Source: Streptomyces eurocidicus (GTDB taxonomy: Bacteria > Actinomycetota > Actinomycetes > Streptomycetales > Streptomycetaceae). From it: a stretch of 64,000 nucleotides of DNA. The stretch spans positions 310,001 to 374,000 of the forward strand of contig NZ_LGUI01000005.1 in NCBI RefSeq assembly GCF_002891295.1. Reading direction: 5' to 3'. Made by a program: the position numbers and the translations under genes. Of this stretch, positions 24,470 through 32,962 are shown in pieces; within the stretch, counting starts at the first letter, position 1; every line of letters begins with the position of its first letter. Below the pieces are notes generated by a model. It made no database searches, was not told the DNA's origin, and saw only the letters and a list, made by a program, of their open reading frames with translations.

Positions 24470-27400
24470 GCTGTCCCTTCTTCCGCGTTCGTCGCGCTCG
24501 GGCCCGGGTGCCCCTGATGGCTGAAGGCGGCCCAGAGCGCGGTACGTTCCCGTCCCGGTCGTGCCATCTCCCTGAGCAGGTCGCCCCGGAGGGAGCCCGG
24601 GTTCTCCCGGTGCGGATCGAGCATCCACGACTGCGCCGCCCTCAAGGCGTCCACGGGGCTGAGCCCGTCGACGGCGAGGTGGTGGTGGAACACCGCCATC
24701 AGCAGCGCCGACGCGCTGTCCTGGGCCGGCCACCGTGAACCCACGACGTCCCGCGCCCCGGCGGCGACGAAGGCCGTGGCCAGGGTCAGTGCCTCGTCGT
24801 GGTCGCGTTTGCTCAGATCGGTCTGGCAGGCGCTCAGTACGACCAACGGCCCGTCCCCGGCGTCCTGCCGCCCCTCGTGGTCGAGCAGCCTGGTCACCGT
24901 CAGCGGGGCCGGAGTGCCGTTCCCGTCGGCCGCGAGGTCCAGCGCGGAGACCGTGGGGCGGGTGCCCGCCGACCCGTGCGAGGCCACGTGCAGCAGGGAG
25001 GTGCCGTCCGAGAGGAACCCCAGGACGGCGTCGGGCGTACCGGGCGGCAGCTCTCCCGGCTCCACGTCGTAGAGCGCGCCGCACACCCGGGCATCCGGGT
25101 AGAAGGCGTCCCGCAGGGCGGTCACCTCGGCATCGGCGTACTGCAGGCTCATCGTCGGGTCGGCCACCAGCACGGGGGCGCCGGCCGGGTCCCGCGGCGC
25201 ACGTCCCACCGTGCGCAGGAACTGGCCGCCGGACGCCGCGTAGCTGACGACCACCGCTTGGCAGAGACGCCGGTGTTCCGCCCCGGCGGGGAACCGCGCG
25301 GCGTGCCACGGGACGATGCCCAGGCGCCCGCAGGGCACCAGGACGACGCGGAGCGGCCGGCCCTCCCGCCCTTCGCCTGCCTCCGCCAGCCGGTCCTCGA
25401 TGCCGCCGAGGACCGGGCCGAGCACCTGGAAGGCCCAGTCGCACAACTCCTCCAGTGCGTTCTCCCACGCCTGGGCGGCGGACGCCCCGTCCGGATCGGC
25501 GTCCCGTGCCGCCGCCGCGTCGACATACCGCGCCAGCGGGCCGTCCTCGGTGTCGCGGAGCAGCGGCAGGGCGCCCGTTCCGGCGCCGAGCTCCGGTCCC
25601 AGAGCGATCACCAGGCCCGGTCCCCGTTCGTCGCCGGCCACCAGATAGAGGAGTACGTCCGCGCCCGCCCCGGCGAGTCCGTCCGTGAGTTCGCCGAGCG
25701 TGGGGGTGCTCAGCAGGCCGCCCTCCCGACGGTATCCGAGGGCGTCGAGGGCCTCGCGGCGCAACGTGCTCGGCAACAGGCCCGGAACCTCTCCGGCGTC
25801 GTCCGTGCCGTCCTCGGCGCCGCCCGCCGCCCGCCATGCCCCGGCGAGCCCGTGACGCCCGGCGGCCTCCAGGAGTTCGGGCACGGCCGACGAGGTGGAG
25901 GCCGCTTGCAGGACCAGGGCCCGGCCCAGCTCCAGGGCGGCCACGGCCTCGTGCGGCTTGCCGTACGAGGCCGCCATCCGGGCCGCCCGGACGCCCCGGC
26001 TCGCCCCGGTACGGGCGGCCAGCAGCCCGTGTTCGGCGCCGGTCTGGAGGAGGACGTCGGCGGCGAGTGCCTTCAGCGCCTCCTCGGCGGCTTCCAGGGC
26101 GCGGGTGCCCGCCCCGTCGGGCGCGTCCTCCGTGAGGAGGTTGCGCAGGTGGTACGACTCGGCCAGCTGCCACAGCGCGTCGGCGGCGATCCGCGGTGCC
26201 CTGCCCTCCCGTACGCCGGTCCGGAGCCGTTCGAGCTCGTCGATCCGGGTGTCGAGCACGGCCGGGTCGCGGTCGCGGTCGAAGCGGAGGCCCAGGGACA
26301 GCGCCGAGGAGTAGAGATCGTCCATCGAGGCGTCCGGGGGCGGCGGGACGTGCGCGGGGGCGGGGGCCGTCTCTCCGGTGAGGGCGTCGTGGACCATGCG
26401 GAAGTCCCGCGTCCGTGGCTCGGGCAGCTCGTCGGCGAAGGGCAGGCCGCTCTCCTTGACACGGGTCATCGCCTGCTCCATGAGGGGCAGGGACCGCAGC
26501 AGCGCCTCGTGGTCCCGGGTCACCATGCCGAGCGAGGCGTGCACCGAGCCGAGTGCGAAGTCGATCGCGAACCGGAGCGGATCACCCTCGGGGACGGCCG
26601 GCCCCAGGGCTTCGGCCTCGTCCAGGAGCTTCCGGAGGGCGGGGACGTCCTCCGTCTCCCGGGCCGCCATCGCCCGCGAGATGATGTCCATCGCGCGCCC
26701 CACGACGGCGGGGTCGCCCATGCCCGGGGGAAGCGATCCACGCATGCCTTCCAGATGTCCCACGAGCGAGTCCATGTGGGTGCGCCCGGCCTCAGCGTCC
26801 TGGTAGGTGCCTCCTACGGCCGGACTGATGCCGAGCAGGGCCGTCCTGATCGCCTCCAGGGCCGACGACGACTCCAGACCTCCCGGCAGCGGCAGGCCCT
26901 GTGCCGAGCGCAGCCTGTCGAGGAGGGCGTTGAGCGCCTGCGGGTCGCCGTTCCGCAGGACGGAGTCGAGCCCTTGGGCGGCCGCGTTGACGGCGTCCAG
27001 GGTGGTGACCATGTTCCGGAGGGCGTTGAGGGTGAGCGTGGACGGCGGCTCGGGCTCCGGCGTCGGGTCTGTTCGTGGTTGAGGGTCCGGAGCCGGTTTC
27101 AGCTCGGCTGGCTCCGGCTCCGGCTCCGGCTCGGGTTCCGGGGCCCGCTCCCACGTCGGCCGGGCGGACGCGGAGGAGTCCGGGCCCGGAGGCGTCGTCG
27201 CCCCGAACATACGGTCCATCATCAGGCGTAACTGGTCCGCGTATGGCGAACCGGGCGGCACCATGCCCGCCAGCAGGTCGGAGACCCCCTGGGGCGAAGG
27301 GGCCGAGAAGAGCGTCTGCGCCCGGCGCAGCGGACCGAGCAGTTCCGGCGGCAGCGGCAGGGTCACCGCGTCGTCCATCAGCGCGCCGAGCTCCGTCGCC

Positions 27401-27879
27401 CTGGCCATCATCCCGGCGGGTCCCGCTTGTTGGAGCCGGTCGAGATATCCGGAGAGATCGGGCACCGCCGCCCCGGGCACCTCTCGCTGTGGCCGGATCG
27501 GCGAGAGGTGGCTCATCAGGAACAGCGCCGCCCACCGCCGGTCCTCCTCGGTCACGGCGGCCCCGAGCGGCGTCGTACGGTCCCGGGCGTCCCGCAGCAG
27601 TCGTTCGGCCCGGTCCCGGTCCATGGGCGAGCCGGCCCCGGCCGCGTCCCGCAGGGTCAGCGCACCCGCCAGCCACACGTGCGCCGAGCCGCTCAGCTCC
27701 TCGTCGTGCTCCAGCAGCCGGGCGAGCTGGTCGAGTTCGGCGACCGACGCCGTCGTGGCCTGCGGCGACAGCGGGCCGCCCCCCACGCCGGTGAGCAGCC
27801 GCTTCACCCGCTCGACGGCGTCCGACACCCAGGCGCGCAGCCCCTGAACACCACCGCTCTCCTCCCGGCTCACCGGCAT
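24466..27879 (-). CDS. CHAT-domain protein (caspase/separase-like protease)
   Basis: 1137 residues. The C-terminal ~330 residues are a CHAT domain: VLVPCGRLGIVPWHAARFP, the catalytic His in LLHVASHGSAG (about 966) and catalytic Cys in VVLSACQTDLS (about 1017). The rest is mostly alpha-helical and TPR-like, with a Pro-Glu repeat hinge (EPEPEPEP, about 243-275). The ATG at 27879 overlaps the upstream gene by 10 bp; a GTG at 27873 would give a GTGA overlap. The enzyme is a probable effector peptidase activated by operon signalling. It is paralogous over its length to the divergent CHAT protein at 28807-32142, sharing an ESGGVQGLR start. Confidence 0.92.
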   Translation of the reverse strand: MPVSREESGGVQGLRAWVSDAVERVKRLLTGVGGGPLSPQATTASVAELDQLARLLEHDEELSGSAHVWLAGALTLRDAAGAGSPMDRDRAERLLRDARDRTTPLGAAVTEEDRRWAALFLMSHLSPIRPQREVPGAAVPDLSGYLDRLQQAGPAGMMARATELGALMDDAVTLPLPPELLGPLRRAQTLFSAPSPQGVSDLLAGMVPPGSPYADQLRLMMDRMFGATTPPGPDSSASARPTWERAPEPEPEPEPEPAELKPAPDPQPRTDPTPEPEPPSTLTLNALRNMVTTLDAVNAAAQGLDSVLRNGDPQALNALLDRLRSAQGLPLPGGLESSSALEAIRTALLGISPAVGGTYQDAEAGRTHMDSLVGHLEGMRGSLPPGMGDPAVVGRAMDIISRAMAARETEDVPALRKLLDEAEALGPAVPEGDPLRFAIDFALGSVHASLGMVTRDHEALLRSLPLMEQAMTRVKESGLPFADELPEPRTRDFRMVHDALTGETAPAPAHVPPPPDASMDDLYSSALSLGLRFDRDRDPAVLDTRIDELERLRTGVREGRAPRIAADALWQLAESYHLRNLLTEDAPDGAGTRALEAAEEALKALAADVLLQTGAEHGLLAARTGASRGVRAARMAASYGKPHEAVAALELGRALVLQAASTSSAVPELLEAAGRHGLAGAWRAAGGAEDGTDDAGEVPGLLPSTLRREALDALGYRREGGLLSTPTLGELTDGLAGAGADVLLYLVAGDERGPGLVIALGPELGAGTGALPLLRDTEDGPLARYVDAAAARDADPDGASAAQAWENALEELCDWAFQVLGPVLGGIEDRLAEAGEGREGRPLRVVLVPCGRLGIVPWHAARFPAGAEHRRLCQAVVVSYAASGGQFLRTVGRAPRDPAGAPVLVADPTMSLQYADAEVTALRDAFYPDARVCGALYDVEPGELPPGTPDAVLGFLSDGTSLLHVASHGSAGTRPTVSALDLAADGNGTPAPLTVTRLLDHEGRQDAGDGPLVVLSACQTDLSKRDHDEALTLATAFVAAGARDVVGSRWPAQDSASALLMAVFHHHLAVDGLSPVDALRAAQSWMLDPHRENPGSLRGDLLREMARPGRERTALWAAFSHQGHPGPSATNAEEGTA

Positions 27880-28526
27880 CCCGCCTCCTCGGGCCCCACA
27901 CAGCCCTCCGCAGTCACTGTCGGATCGCTCCCACTATGCCGGTCCGCCGCGGACGCCGCCCCGGCTTCGCCCGCATCTCCCCGCCGACGGGCGGAGCCCG
28001 CCCGGGCGGCACCAGGACCGGCCCGCATCTCGCGCCGCATCTCCCGCAGCCGGGCCCACAGGGCCTCGATGTCCTCGTGTGCCGCGTCCGGTGAGTCCTC
28101 CGGACGCGGCACACCGTCGTCCAGCCGCCGGATCATGCCGTAGACCGCCCCCAGGCCGTGGCTGACGGCGCTCGCGCGGTCGAGAACCCGCTCCGGGAGC
28201 CGTATCTGCGCTTCCGCGTACGCCTCCCGGTGGTGGTCACGCGCGTCGGTGAGCCGCTGCCGTACACGCGGCGCCTCCGCGGTGTCGCCGAGTGCGTACA
28301 ACTGGTCGGTGAGCGCGGCCAGATAACGCCGTCCGGAGGCGTTGAGCGCCACGTAGCACGACCACAGCTCCCGCGCCTCGGCGCGCCGCTCCCGCGCCCT
28401 CTCGGCCCGCTGCCGTTCCTGCCGCCGGCTGCGGTCGGCCGCCCGCTGGGTCAGCAGCGCGGACAGCAGCGTGCCGACGACTCCCACGACGGCTACCAGC
28501 GGAGCGGTCACCACGCCGATGTCCAC
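27870..28526 (-). CDS. Membrane-anchored coiled-coil protein
   Basis: 218 residues from a GTG at 28526 that follows GGAGGAGG by about 5 nt. Residues ~5-27 form one hydrophobic helix (signal anchor), followed by an Arg/Glu/Ala-rich coiled coil (about 28-55) and a helical body, then a disordered C-terminus. No known domain recognised. It is the first gene of the minus-strand unit and overlaps the CHAT gene, so it may tether the CHAT protein or sense envelope state. The much longer reading frame upstream is not coding. Confidence 0.75.
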   Translation of the reverse strand: MDIGVVTAPLVAVVGVVGTLLSALLTQRAADRSRRQERQRAERARERRAEARELWSCYVALNASGRRYLAALTDQLYALGDTAEAPRVRQRLTDARDHHREAYAEAQIRLPERVLDRASAVSHGLGAVYGMIRRLDDGVPRPEDSPDAAHEDIEALWARLREMRREMRAGPGAARAGSARRRGDAGEAGAASAADRHSGSDPTVTAEGCVGPEEAGCR

Positions 28527-28806
28527 GCTGCCTCCTCCTTCGTTCCCCCGTACGAACAGCGAAGCAGCGGTCGGCGTGCCGGGTGAAGACCGGGCCCGGA
28601 CCTCGCCCGCTGTTCGCCCGGTCGCCGCCCAGCGGGGCCGGGAACGGCGGCCGGCGACCGGCGCGGGGTGGCCGCCGGTCGAATTCCGGTCGGATGGAGG
28701 GAAGTCGGCGACCGTCAGGAGCCGGGGGAGCCACCCTGCGGCCATCATGGGCCGCGAGAGCGACCGGACGGAATCACCGTGACGGACGGGGGAGGGGACG
28801 GGGGAC
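28527..28806. promoter_or_regulatory. Divergent promoter region of the two CHAT units
   Basis: This 280-bp gap separates the long minus-strand operon from the plus-strand CHAT gene and must hold both promoters. I see several GACCGG/CCGGTC-type inverted repeats (for example around 28650-28690) that could be operator sites, but no confident -35/-10 pair. Confidence 0.5.
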
Positions 28807-31800
28807 ATGGTGGGCGACGAGGAGAGCGGTGGGGTCCAGGGGCTTCGGACCTGGGTCGCCGAGGCCACCGGACGAGGCGCCCGGCTGATAGGACGGGGAG
28901 GTGAGGCCCCTCCGGTGTCCGCAGCGGAGTCCGAGGGCTCGATCGCCGAACTCTCGCGGCTGCGAGACCTCCTGGAACACGACCGGCTGCTGCTCGGCAA
29001 GGTCACCCTCGTACTCGGTGGCCTGCACGCCACCCGCCACGCGGCCGGACACGGCACACCGGACGACCCGGAACGGGCCGGGCGCCTGTTGGGCGAGGTG
29101 CGAGATCCGGCGACGGCCGCCGGGGAGCGGATGTCGGACGAGGACAGGCAGTGGGCGGCGATGTTCCTGCTGATGGTGTCGGATCACGTGCGGCCGGGCC
29201 CGGCAGGGGCCGCACCCCCGGACATCTTCTCCGTCCTGGACCGCGCCTTGGCGGCGGAACCCGGGCAGCCGGCCGCGGAGGCGGCGCGGATCGCGGCACT
29301 GGCCGCCGAGACGGGCGAGCTTCCGATGCTGCCACCGGAACTCCAGGGGCAGTTGCGGCAGGTGCAGGACCTCCTGTCGTACATGGCACGGACCGATTTC
29401 TCCGACCCCGAGACGCTGCTGGCCATGCTGCCCCCTGGCTTGCCGTTCGCCGACCATTTGCGGACGCTGCTGGGCCCGATCTCGTCGTTCCCCGACTCGC
29501 CCGACTCGCCGGCACCGGGGGTCGCCGTCCCGGAACCGGAACCGGAGCAGGAGGCGGACCGGGCCGACACCGCTGTCACAGGCGCGTGGCTCGCCGCCGT
29601 GCTCGGCCTGCCGGAGGCCGTGAACTCCGGCGATCCCGAGTCCCTCAGCCGCCTTCTCCGGCGCCTGGGAGGGGAACTCGACCGCCTGTCGGCGGGGCAC
29701 GGCCGGACCGCCGAGATCGAGAGCCTGATGCGCATGGTGCTGCAGATGGCCGGGCCCCTCGGGGGCAGCCGTGCCGACAGCGATGCGGCCCTCCGGCAGA
29801 TGGGGCCGGTCGTCGAGCACTTCGCGCGGTGGGCGGCAGAGGATCCCGGAGCGGCCCACCTCGTCGTCGGGGCCCGGGCGGCCGAGCTGTTCTTCAGGAC
29901 GCGGGCCGCGGACGAGGCGGAGAACGAGGACGAACTCCTGCGGTTGACGGGCGAACTGGAAGCACTCGAGCGTTCCGTGGCCGCCGGGCATCCGTTCCAC
30001 TGGCTGGTGACGCTCCTCCACGGATCCGCGCTCGTATCGCTCGGAGAGCGCACCCGCGACGACGAGACCGTCGTACGCGGCCTGGACCGGCAGGAGGCCG
30101 CCCTCGAGGCGAGGCCCGAGTGGGAGACCGGGGTTCCAGAGGCGAGGATCGCGGAGCTCGCCGAGGGGCTCCGGGCCACGCGGGTCATGCTGGGCCGCGC
30201 CCCGGAGCACATACTCAGCCCCGCCCCGCCGGCCCCCGGCACCTCGGCGGGCACCCCGTACCTCACCGCCATGACGGCGGGCCTCCGGTACTCCACCACC
30301 GAGGACCCGGCCGATCTGGACGCCGCCATCAGCGGACTGGAACACGTACGCGACGAGGTCCGGCAGGGCCGGTCCCCGCACCTGGCCTTCCCCGCCCTGT
30401 GGCAGCTCGCGGAGTACTACCGGACCCGCCAGAGCCGCACCCAGGACCCGGCGGACCGGGACGCCGCCACGGACGCGGCGATGGAAGCGCTCCAGGCACT
30501 CGCCGGCGACGTCGTCCTGCAGTCCGGATCCGACCACGGCCTGCTCGCCGCCCGGACCGGGGCCGAACGAGGGGTGCGGGCCGCCGTCTGGGCCGCCTCC
30601 CAGGGCCGGGTCGAGGAGGCGGTGGCCGCCCTGGAACTGGGCCGGGCCCTGGTGCTGCAAGCGGCCTCCGCCGCACGCGCCGTGCCCGACCTCCTGGAGG
30701 CCCGCGGCCACCACGACCTCGCGGAGGAGTGGCGAGCGGCGGAATCCGTACGGGACGGATCGGAACCCGTACGGGCCGGATCCGCACCCGGCGCCGGCGT
30801 GGCACCCGACGAGCTCCCCCGGGAACTGCCCAGCTCCTTGCGGCGCCGCGCCCTGGAGGCCCTGGGCCACCGCCGCCGGGACGGTGCCCTCTTCCGCACC
30901 CCCACGGTCGACGAGCTCAAGGCCGGTGTGGCCGGGAGCGACGCGGACGCACTGGTCTACCTGCTGGCCGGCGACGGCACCACGCCGGGCATGGCCGTCG
31001 TACTGGGCCCCGACATCGGCACCGGCGTACGGGCCCTGCCCCTCCTGTCCGGCGAGGAAAGCGGCCCCCTGGAGCGGTTCCTCGACGCCTCGGCCGCGTA
31101 CCAGGACCGGCCCACCGCGCCCGGGACCGCGCGGACCTGGGAGGACGCGCTGTCCGAGCTCTGCGACTGGGCCACGGACGCGATGATCGGCCCGGTGCTG
31201 ACCGGCATCGCGGAACGGCTCGCCGCGAACGAGAACCGGCGCAAGGCCCGCCCCGGCCCGCCCAGGATCGTCCTGGTGCCCTGCGGCCGCCTCGGCGTCG
31301 TGCCCTGGCACGCGGCCCGCCTCCCGGCCGCCGCGCCCCACGACTACGCGTGCCAGATCATGGTCATCAGCTATGCGGCGTCCGGCCGTCAGTTCCTGAA
31401 CACGGTCCGGCGCGCCCGGCGCGCCCCGGCCGAGGCTCCCGTCCTGGTGGCGGACCCCACCATGAGCCTGCCGTACGCCGAGCTGGAGGTGGCGGCGCTC
31501 CAGCAGACCCTGTACCCGCGGGCGCGCCTGTACGGGGAGTTCTACGAGCCTCCCGTCGAACCCTCGGCGCCTGGCACCCCGGACGACCTCCTCGACGCCC
31601 TCGCCGGGAATCCGTCCCTGCTCCACGTGGCGTGCCACGGCTCGGCCGGCACCGACCCGACCACATCGGCCCTGCGCCTGGCCCCCGACGAGCACGGACC
31701 TGCGGACCTGCTGACCGTCTCACGCCTCCTCGATCGCCCCACAGGTGAACAGACCTACCCCGACGGGCCGTTGGTCGTACTCAGCGCCTGCGAGACGGAC

Positions 31801-32142
31801 CTGAGCAAGCGCGACCACGACGAGGCACTCACTCTGACGACCGCCTTCGTGGCGAGCGGCGCGCGGGACGTGGTGGGCTCCCGGTGGGCGACCCAGGACT
31901 CGGCCGCGGCCCTGATGATGGCCGTGTTCCACCACTACTTGACCGCCGACGGCCTGAGCCCCGTGGACGCGCTCCACGCCGCCCAGATGTGGATGCTCGA
32001 CCCGGAACGCGAGAACCCGGGGTCACTCAGCGGCAGCCTGCTGGCCGAACTGGCCGGCGCCCCGGAACTGCACCACCCGTCGGCCTGGGCGGCCTTCATC
32101 CACCAGGGCCATCCGGGGCCGTCGGCCAGGACGCCAGGGTGA
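28807..32142 (+). CDS. Second CHAT-domain protein, divergent paralogue
   Basis: 1111 residues with the same architecture as the minus-strand CHAT protein: conserved start (ESGGVQGLRTWV), helical repeat body, a short acidic-proline hinge (PEPEPEQE near 240), and a C-terminal CHAT domain with catalytic His in LLHVACHGSAG (about 942) and Cys in VVLSACETDLS (about 994). Duplication with divergent orientation suggests two proteases with different triggers or targets. It is a single-gene unit ending just before the element boundary at 32.16 kb. The very long minus-strand frame across it is a shadow. Confidence 0.92.
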   Translation: MVGDEESGGVQGLRTWVAEATGRGARLIGRGGEAPPVSAAESEGSIAELSRLRDLLEHDRLLLGKVTLVLGGLHATRHAAGHGTPDDPERAGRLLGEVRDPATAAGERMSDEDRQWAAMFLLMVSDHVRPGPAGAAPPDIFSVLDRALAAEPGQPAAEAARIAALAAETGELPMLPPELQGQLRQVQDLLSYMARTDFSDPETLLAMLPPGLPFADHLRTLLGPISSFPDSPDSPAPGVAVPEPEPEQEADRADTAVTGAWLAAVLGLPEAVNSGDPESLSRLLRRLGGELDRLSAGHGRTAEIESLMRMVLQMAGPLGGSRADSDAALRQMGPVVEHFARWAAEDPGAAHLVVGARAAELFFRTRAADEAENEDELLRLTGELEALERSVAAGHPFHWLVTLLHGSALVSLGERTRDDETVVRGLDRQEAALEARPEWETGVPEARIAELAEGLRATRVMLGRAPEHILSPAPPAPGTSAGTPYLTAMTAGLRYSTTEDPADLDAAISGLEHVRDEVRQGRSPHLAFPALWQLAEYYRTRQSRTQDPADRDAATDAAMEALQALAGDVVLQSGSDHGLLAARTGAERGVRAAVWAASQGRVEEAVAALELGRALVLQAASAARAVPDLLEARGHHDLAEEWRAAESVRDGSEPVRAGSAPGAGVAPDELPRELPSSLRRRALEALGHRRRDGALFRTPTVDELKAGVAGSDADALVYLLAGDGTTPGMAVVLGPDIGTGVRALPLLSGEESGPLERFLDASAAYQDRPTAPGTARTWEDALSELCDWATDAMIGPVLTGIAERLAANENRRKARPGPPRIVLVPCGRLGVVPWHAARLPAAAPHDYACQIMVISYAASGRQFLNTVRRARRAPAEAPVLVADPTMSLPYAELEVAALQQTLYPRARLYGEFYEPPVEPSAPGTPDDLLDALAGNPSLLHVACHGSAGTDPTTSALRLAPDEHGPADLLTVSRLLDRPTGEQTYPDGPLVVLSACETDLSKRDHDEALTLTTAFVASGARDVVGSRWATQDSAAALMMAVFHHYLTADGLSPVDALHAAQMWMLDPERENPGSLSGSLLAELAGAPELHHPSAWAAFIHQGHPGPSARTPG

Positions 32143-32159
32143 CGGCGCGTAGGCGGGCG

Positions 32160-32352
32160 CCCGCCTACAGCCAGTCGCGCTTCTTGAAGACGACGTACAG
32201 GCTGGTGCAGACGATGGCCATCAGCGCAATCGCGAACGGATATCCGCCCACCCAGTGCAGCTCCGGCATGTTGTCGAAGTTCATGCCGTAGATCGTGCCG
32301 GCCAGCGTCGGCGCGAACAGGATCGCCGCCCACGACGAGATCTTCTTGAAGT
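32160..32352. repeat. Left copy of corA-3'-end direct repeat (probable att site)
   Basis: About 190 bp matching 43703-43895 in the same orientation with roughly eight differences by eye. The match stops abruptly near 32352. The two copies bracket an 11.5-kb segment with integrase and recombination relics, as expected for an element that enters at the 3' end of a gene and rebuilds it. Confidence 0.8.
32165..32352 (-). pseudogene. Duplicated 3' fragment of corA
   Basis: Encodes the last ~62 residues of CorA (from FKKISSWAAILFAPT through YGMNF to KKRDWL and stop), both final membrane helices included, but no upstream transporter domain. The frame continues upstream to 32665 into unrelated Arg/Pro-rich sequence, so any product would be a chimera. 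It is best explained as the 3' end displaced when an element inserted in corA; the intact gene is at 43708-44859. Confidence 0.85.
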
Positions 32353-32760
32353 CGTCGCCCTCGGGGCGCTGACCTGCGGGAATCAGCTGGAAAGGTGCTC
32401 TGACCTGCGGCGATGCTTCTTTCCGGCTCTTTCGTCGTGCTGCCTGTTTGCGCGGCCGGCCCTCCCCAGCCGCTCCCCAACGGGGCTCCGTTCTCCCCAG
32501 ATTCTCCCCAGCGGGGCCGACCCGTCTTCGGGGAGAAGTCGGCTGAGAGGCGCCTTGGCCTCCGTAGCCGCCGTAAGCGGGGCAGCCGGGCATGAGGATG
32601 ATCTCCGTGCCGGTAGTCATCGTGAGGGTGCCCTCGATGTACGCGCCCTCGATGACCTGGTCCACCCGCGTCTTCGGCAGCTACGGCGGGGTATACCAGC
32701 CCACGATTCGGTCGTAGGGAGCCGGCCCGGGTAGCCGACGGTGCCGCCCGCGGCCAACTG
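32353..32760. other. Element left end, no confident gene
   Basis: About 400 bp of element sequence. It contains one 23-bp arm repeat (see next entry). A short minus-strand stretch reading IEGAYIEGTLTMTTGTEIILMPG looks protein-like but joins only the corA fragment. I call no gene here. Confidence 0.4.
32489..32511. repeat. Left arm repeat (TTCTCCCC-type, probable integrase arm site)
   Basis: A 23-bp sequence of two tandem TTCTCCCC(A) boxes recurs at 43619-43641 with one mismatch and in the same orientation. In the excised circle the two copies would flank the corA-derived core on either side, the layout of arm-type sites in an attP. Confidence 0.6.
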
Positions 32761-32803
32761 AGCCGCCCTCGCGATCCGAACCCGAGACCTATGCATTACG
32801 AGT
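32761..32803 (-). other. tRNA-Thr(CGT)-like 3' half (att-type remnant)
   Basis: Read on the minus strand the segment gives ACTCGTAATGCATAGG, then TCTCGGGTTCGGATC, then an acceptor-like end GAGGGCGGCT. This is the anticodon-loop to acceptor half of a threonine tRNA with a CGT anticodon. The 5' half is missing, and the T-stem carries mismatches, so it is not a working tRNA. Such 3' halves are left by integration into tRNA genes. Identification is from memory of tRNA consensus. Confidence 0.5.
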
Positions 32804-32962
32804 TCGAATCCGATCGTGACAGCTGGTGACTCCCACTGCCGCCCGGTATCTGTCCATGCAGGTCAGCGCCGGGCGGCAGCCCCCTTGGGGCCGGTACGTG
32901 ACATCGGTCTGAGGGCGTCCGGGCTCACACGGGGCTCACCCCGTTACACCGGAACTGCCCCG

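Noticed and set aside
28774..31695. 973-codon open frame on the minus strand
   Set aside because: Shadow of the divergent CHAT gene, which has a complete catalytic dyad; the minus frame has only Gly/Arg/Val repeats.
32353..32665. Upstream extension of the corA fragment as a fusion gene
   Set aside because: The added part is Arg/Pro-rich, lacks similarity to CorA and includes the arm repeat; more likely chance read-through.
32791..32815. Possible second T-arm (GTTCGAATCC) on the plus strand
   Set aside because: The stem bases around it do not pair, and no anticodon arm of proper size is found on that strand.
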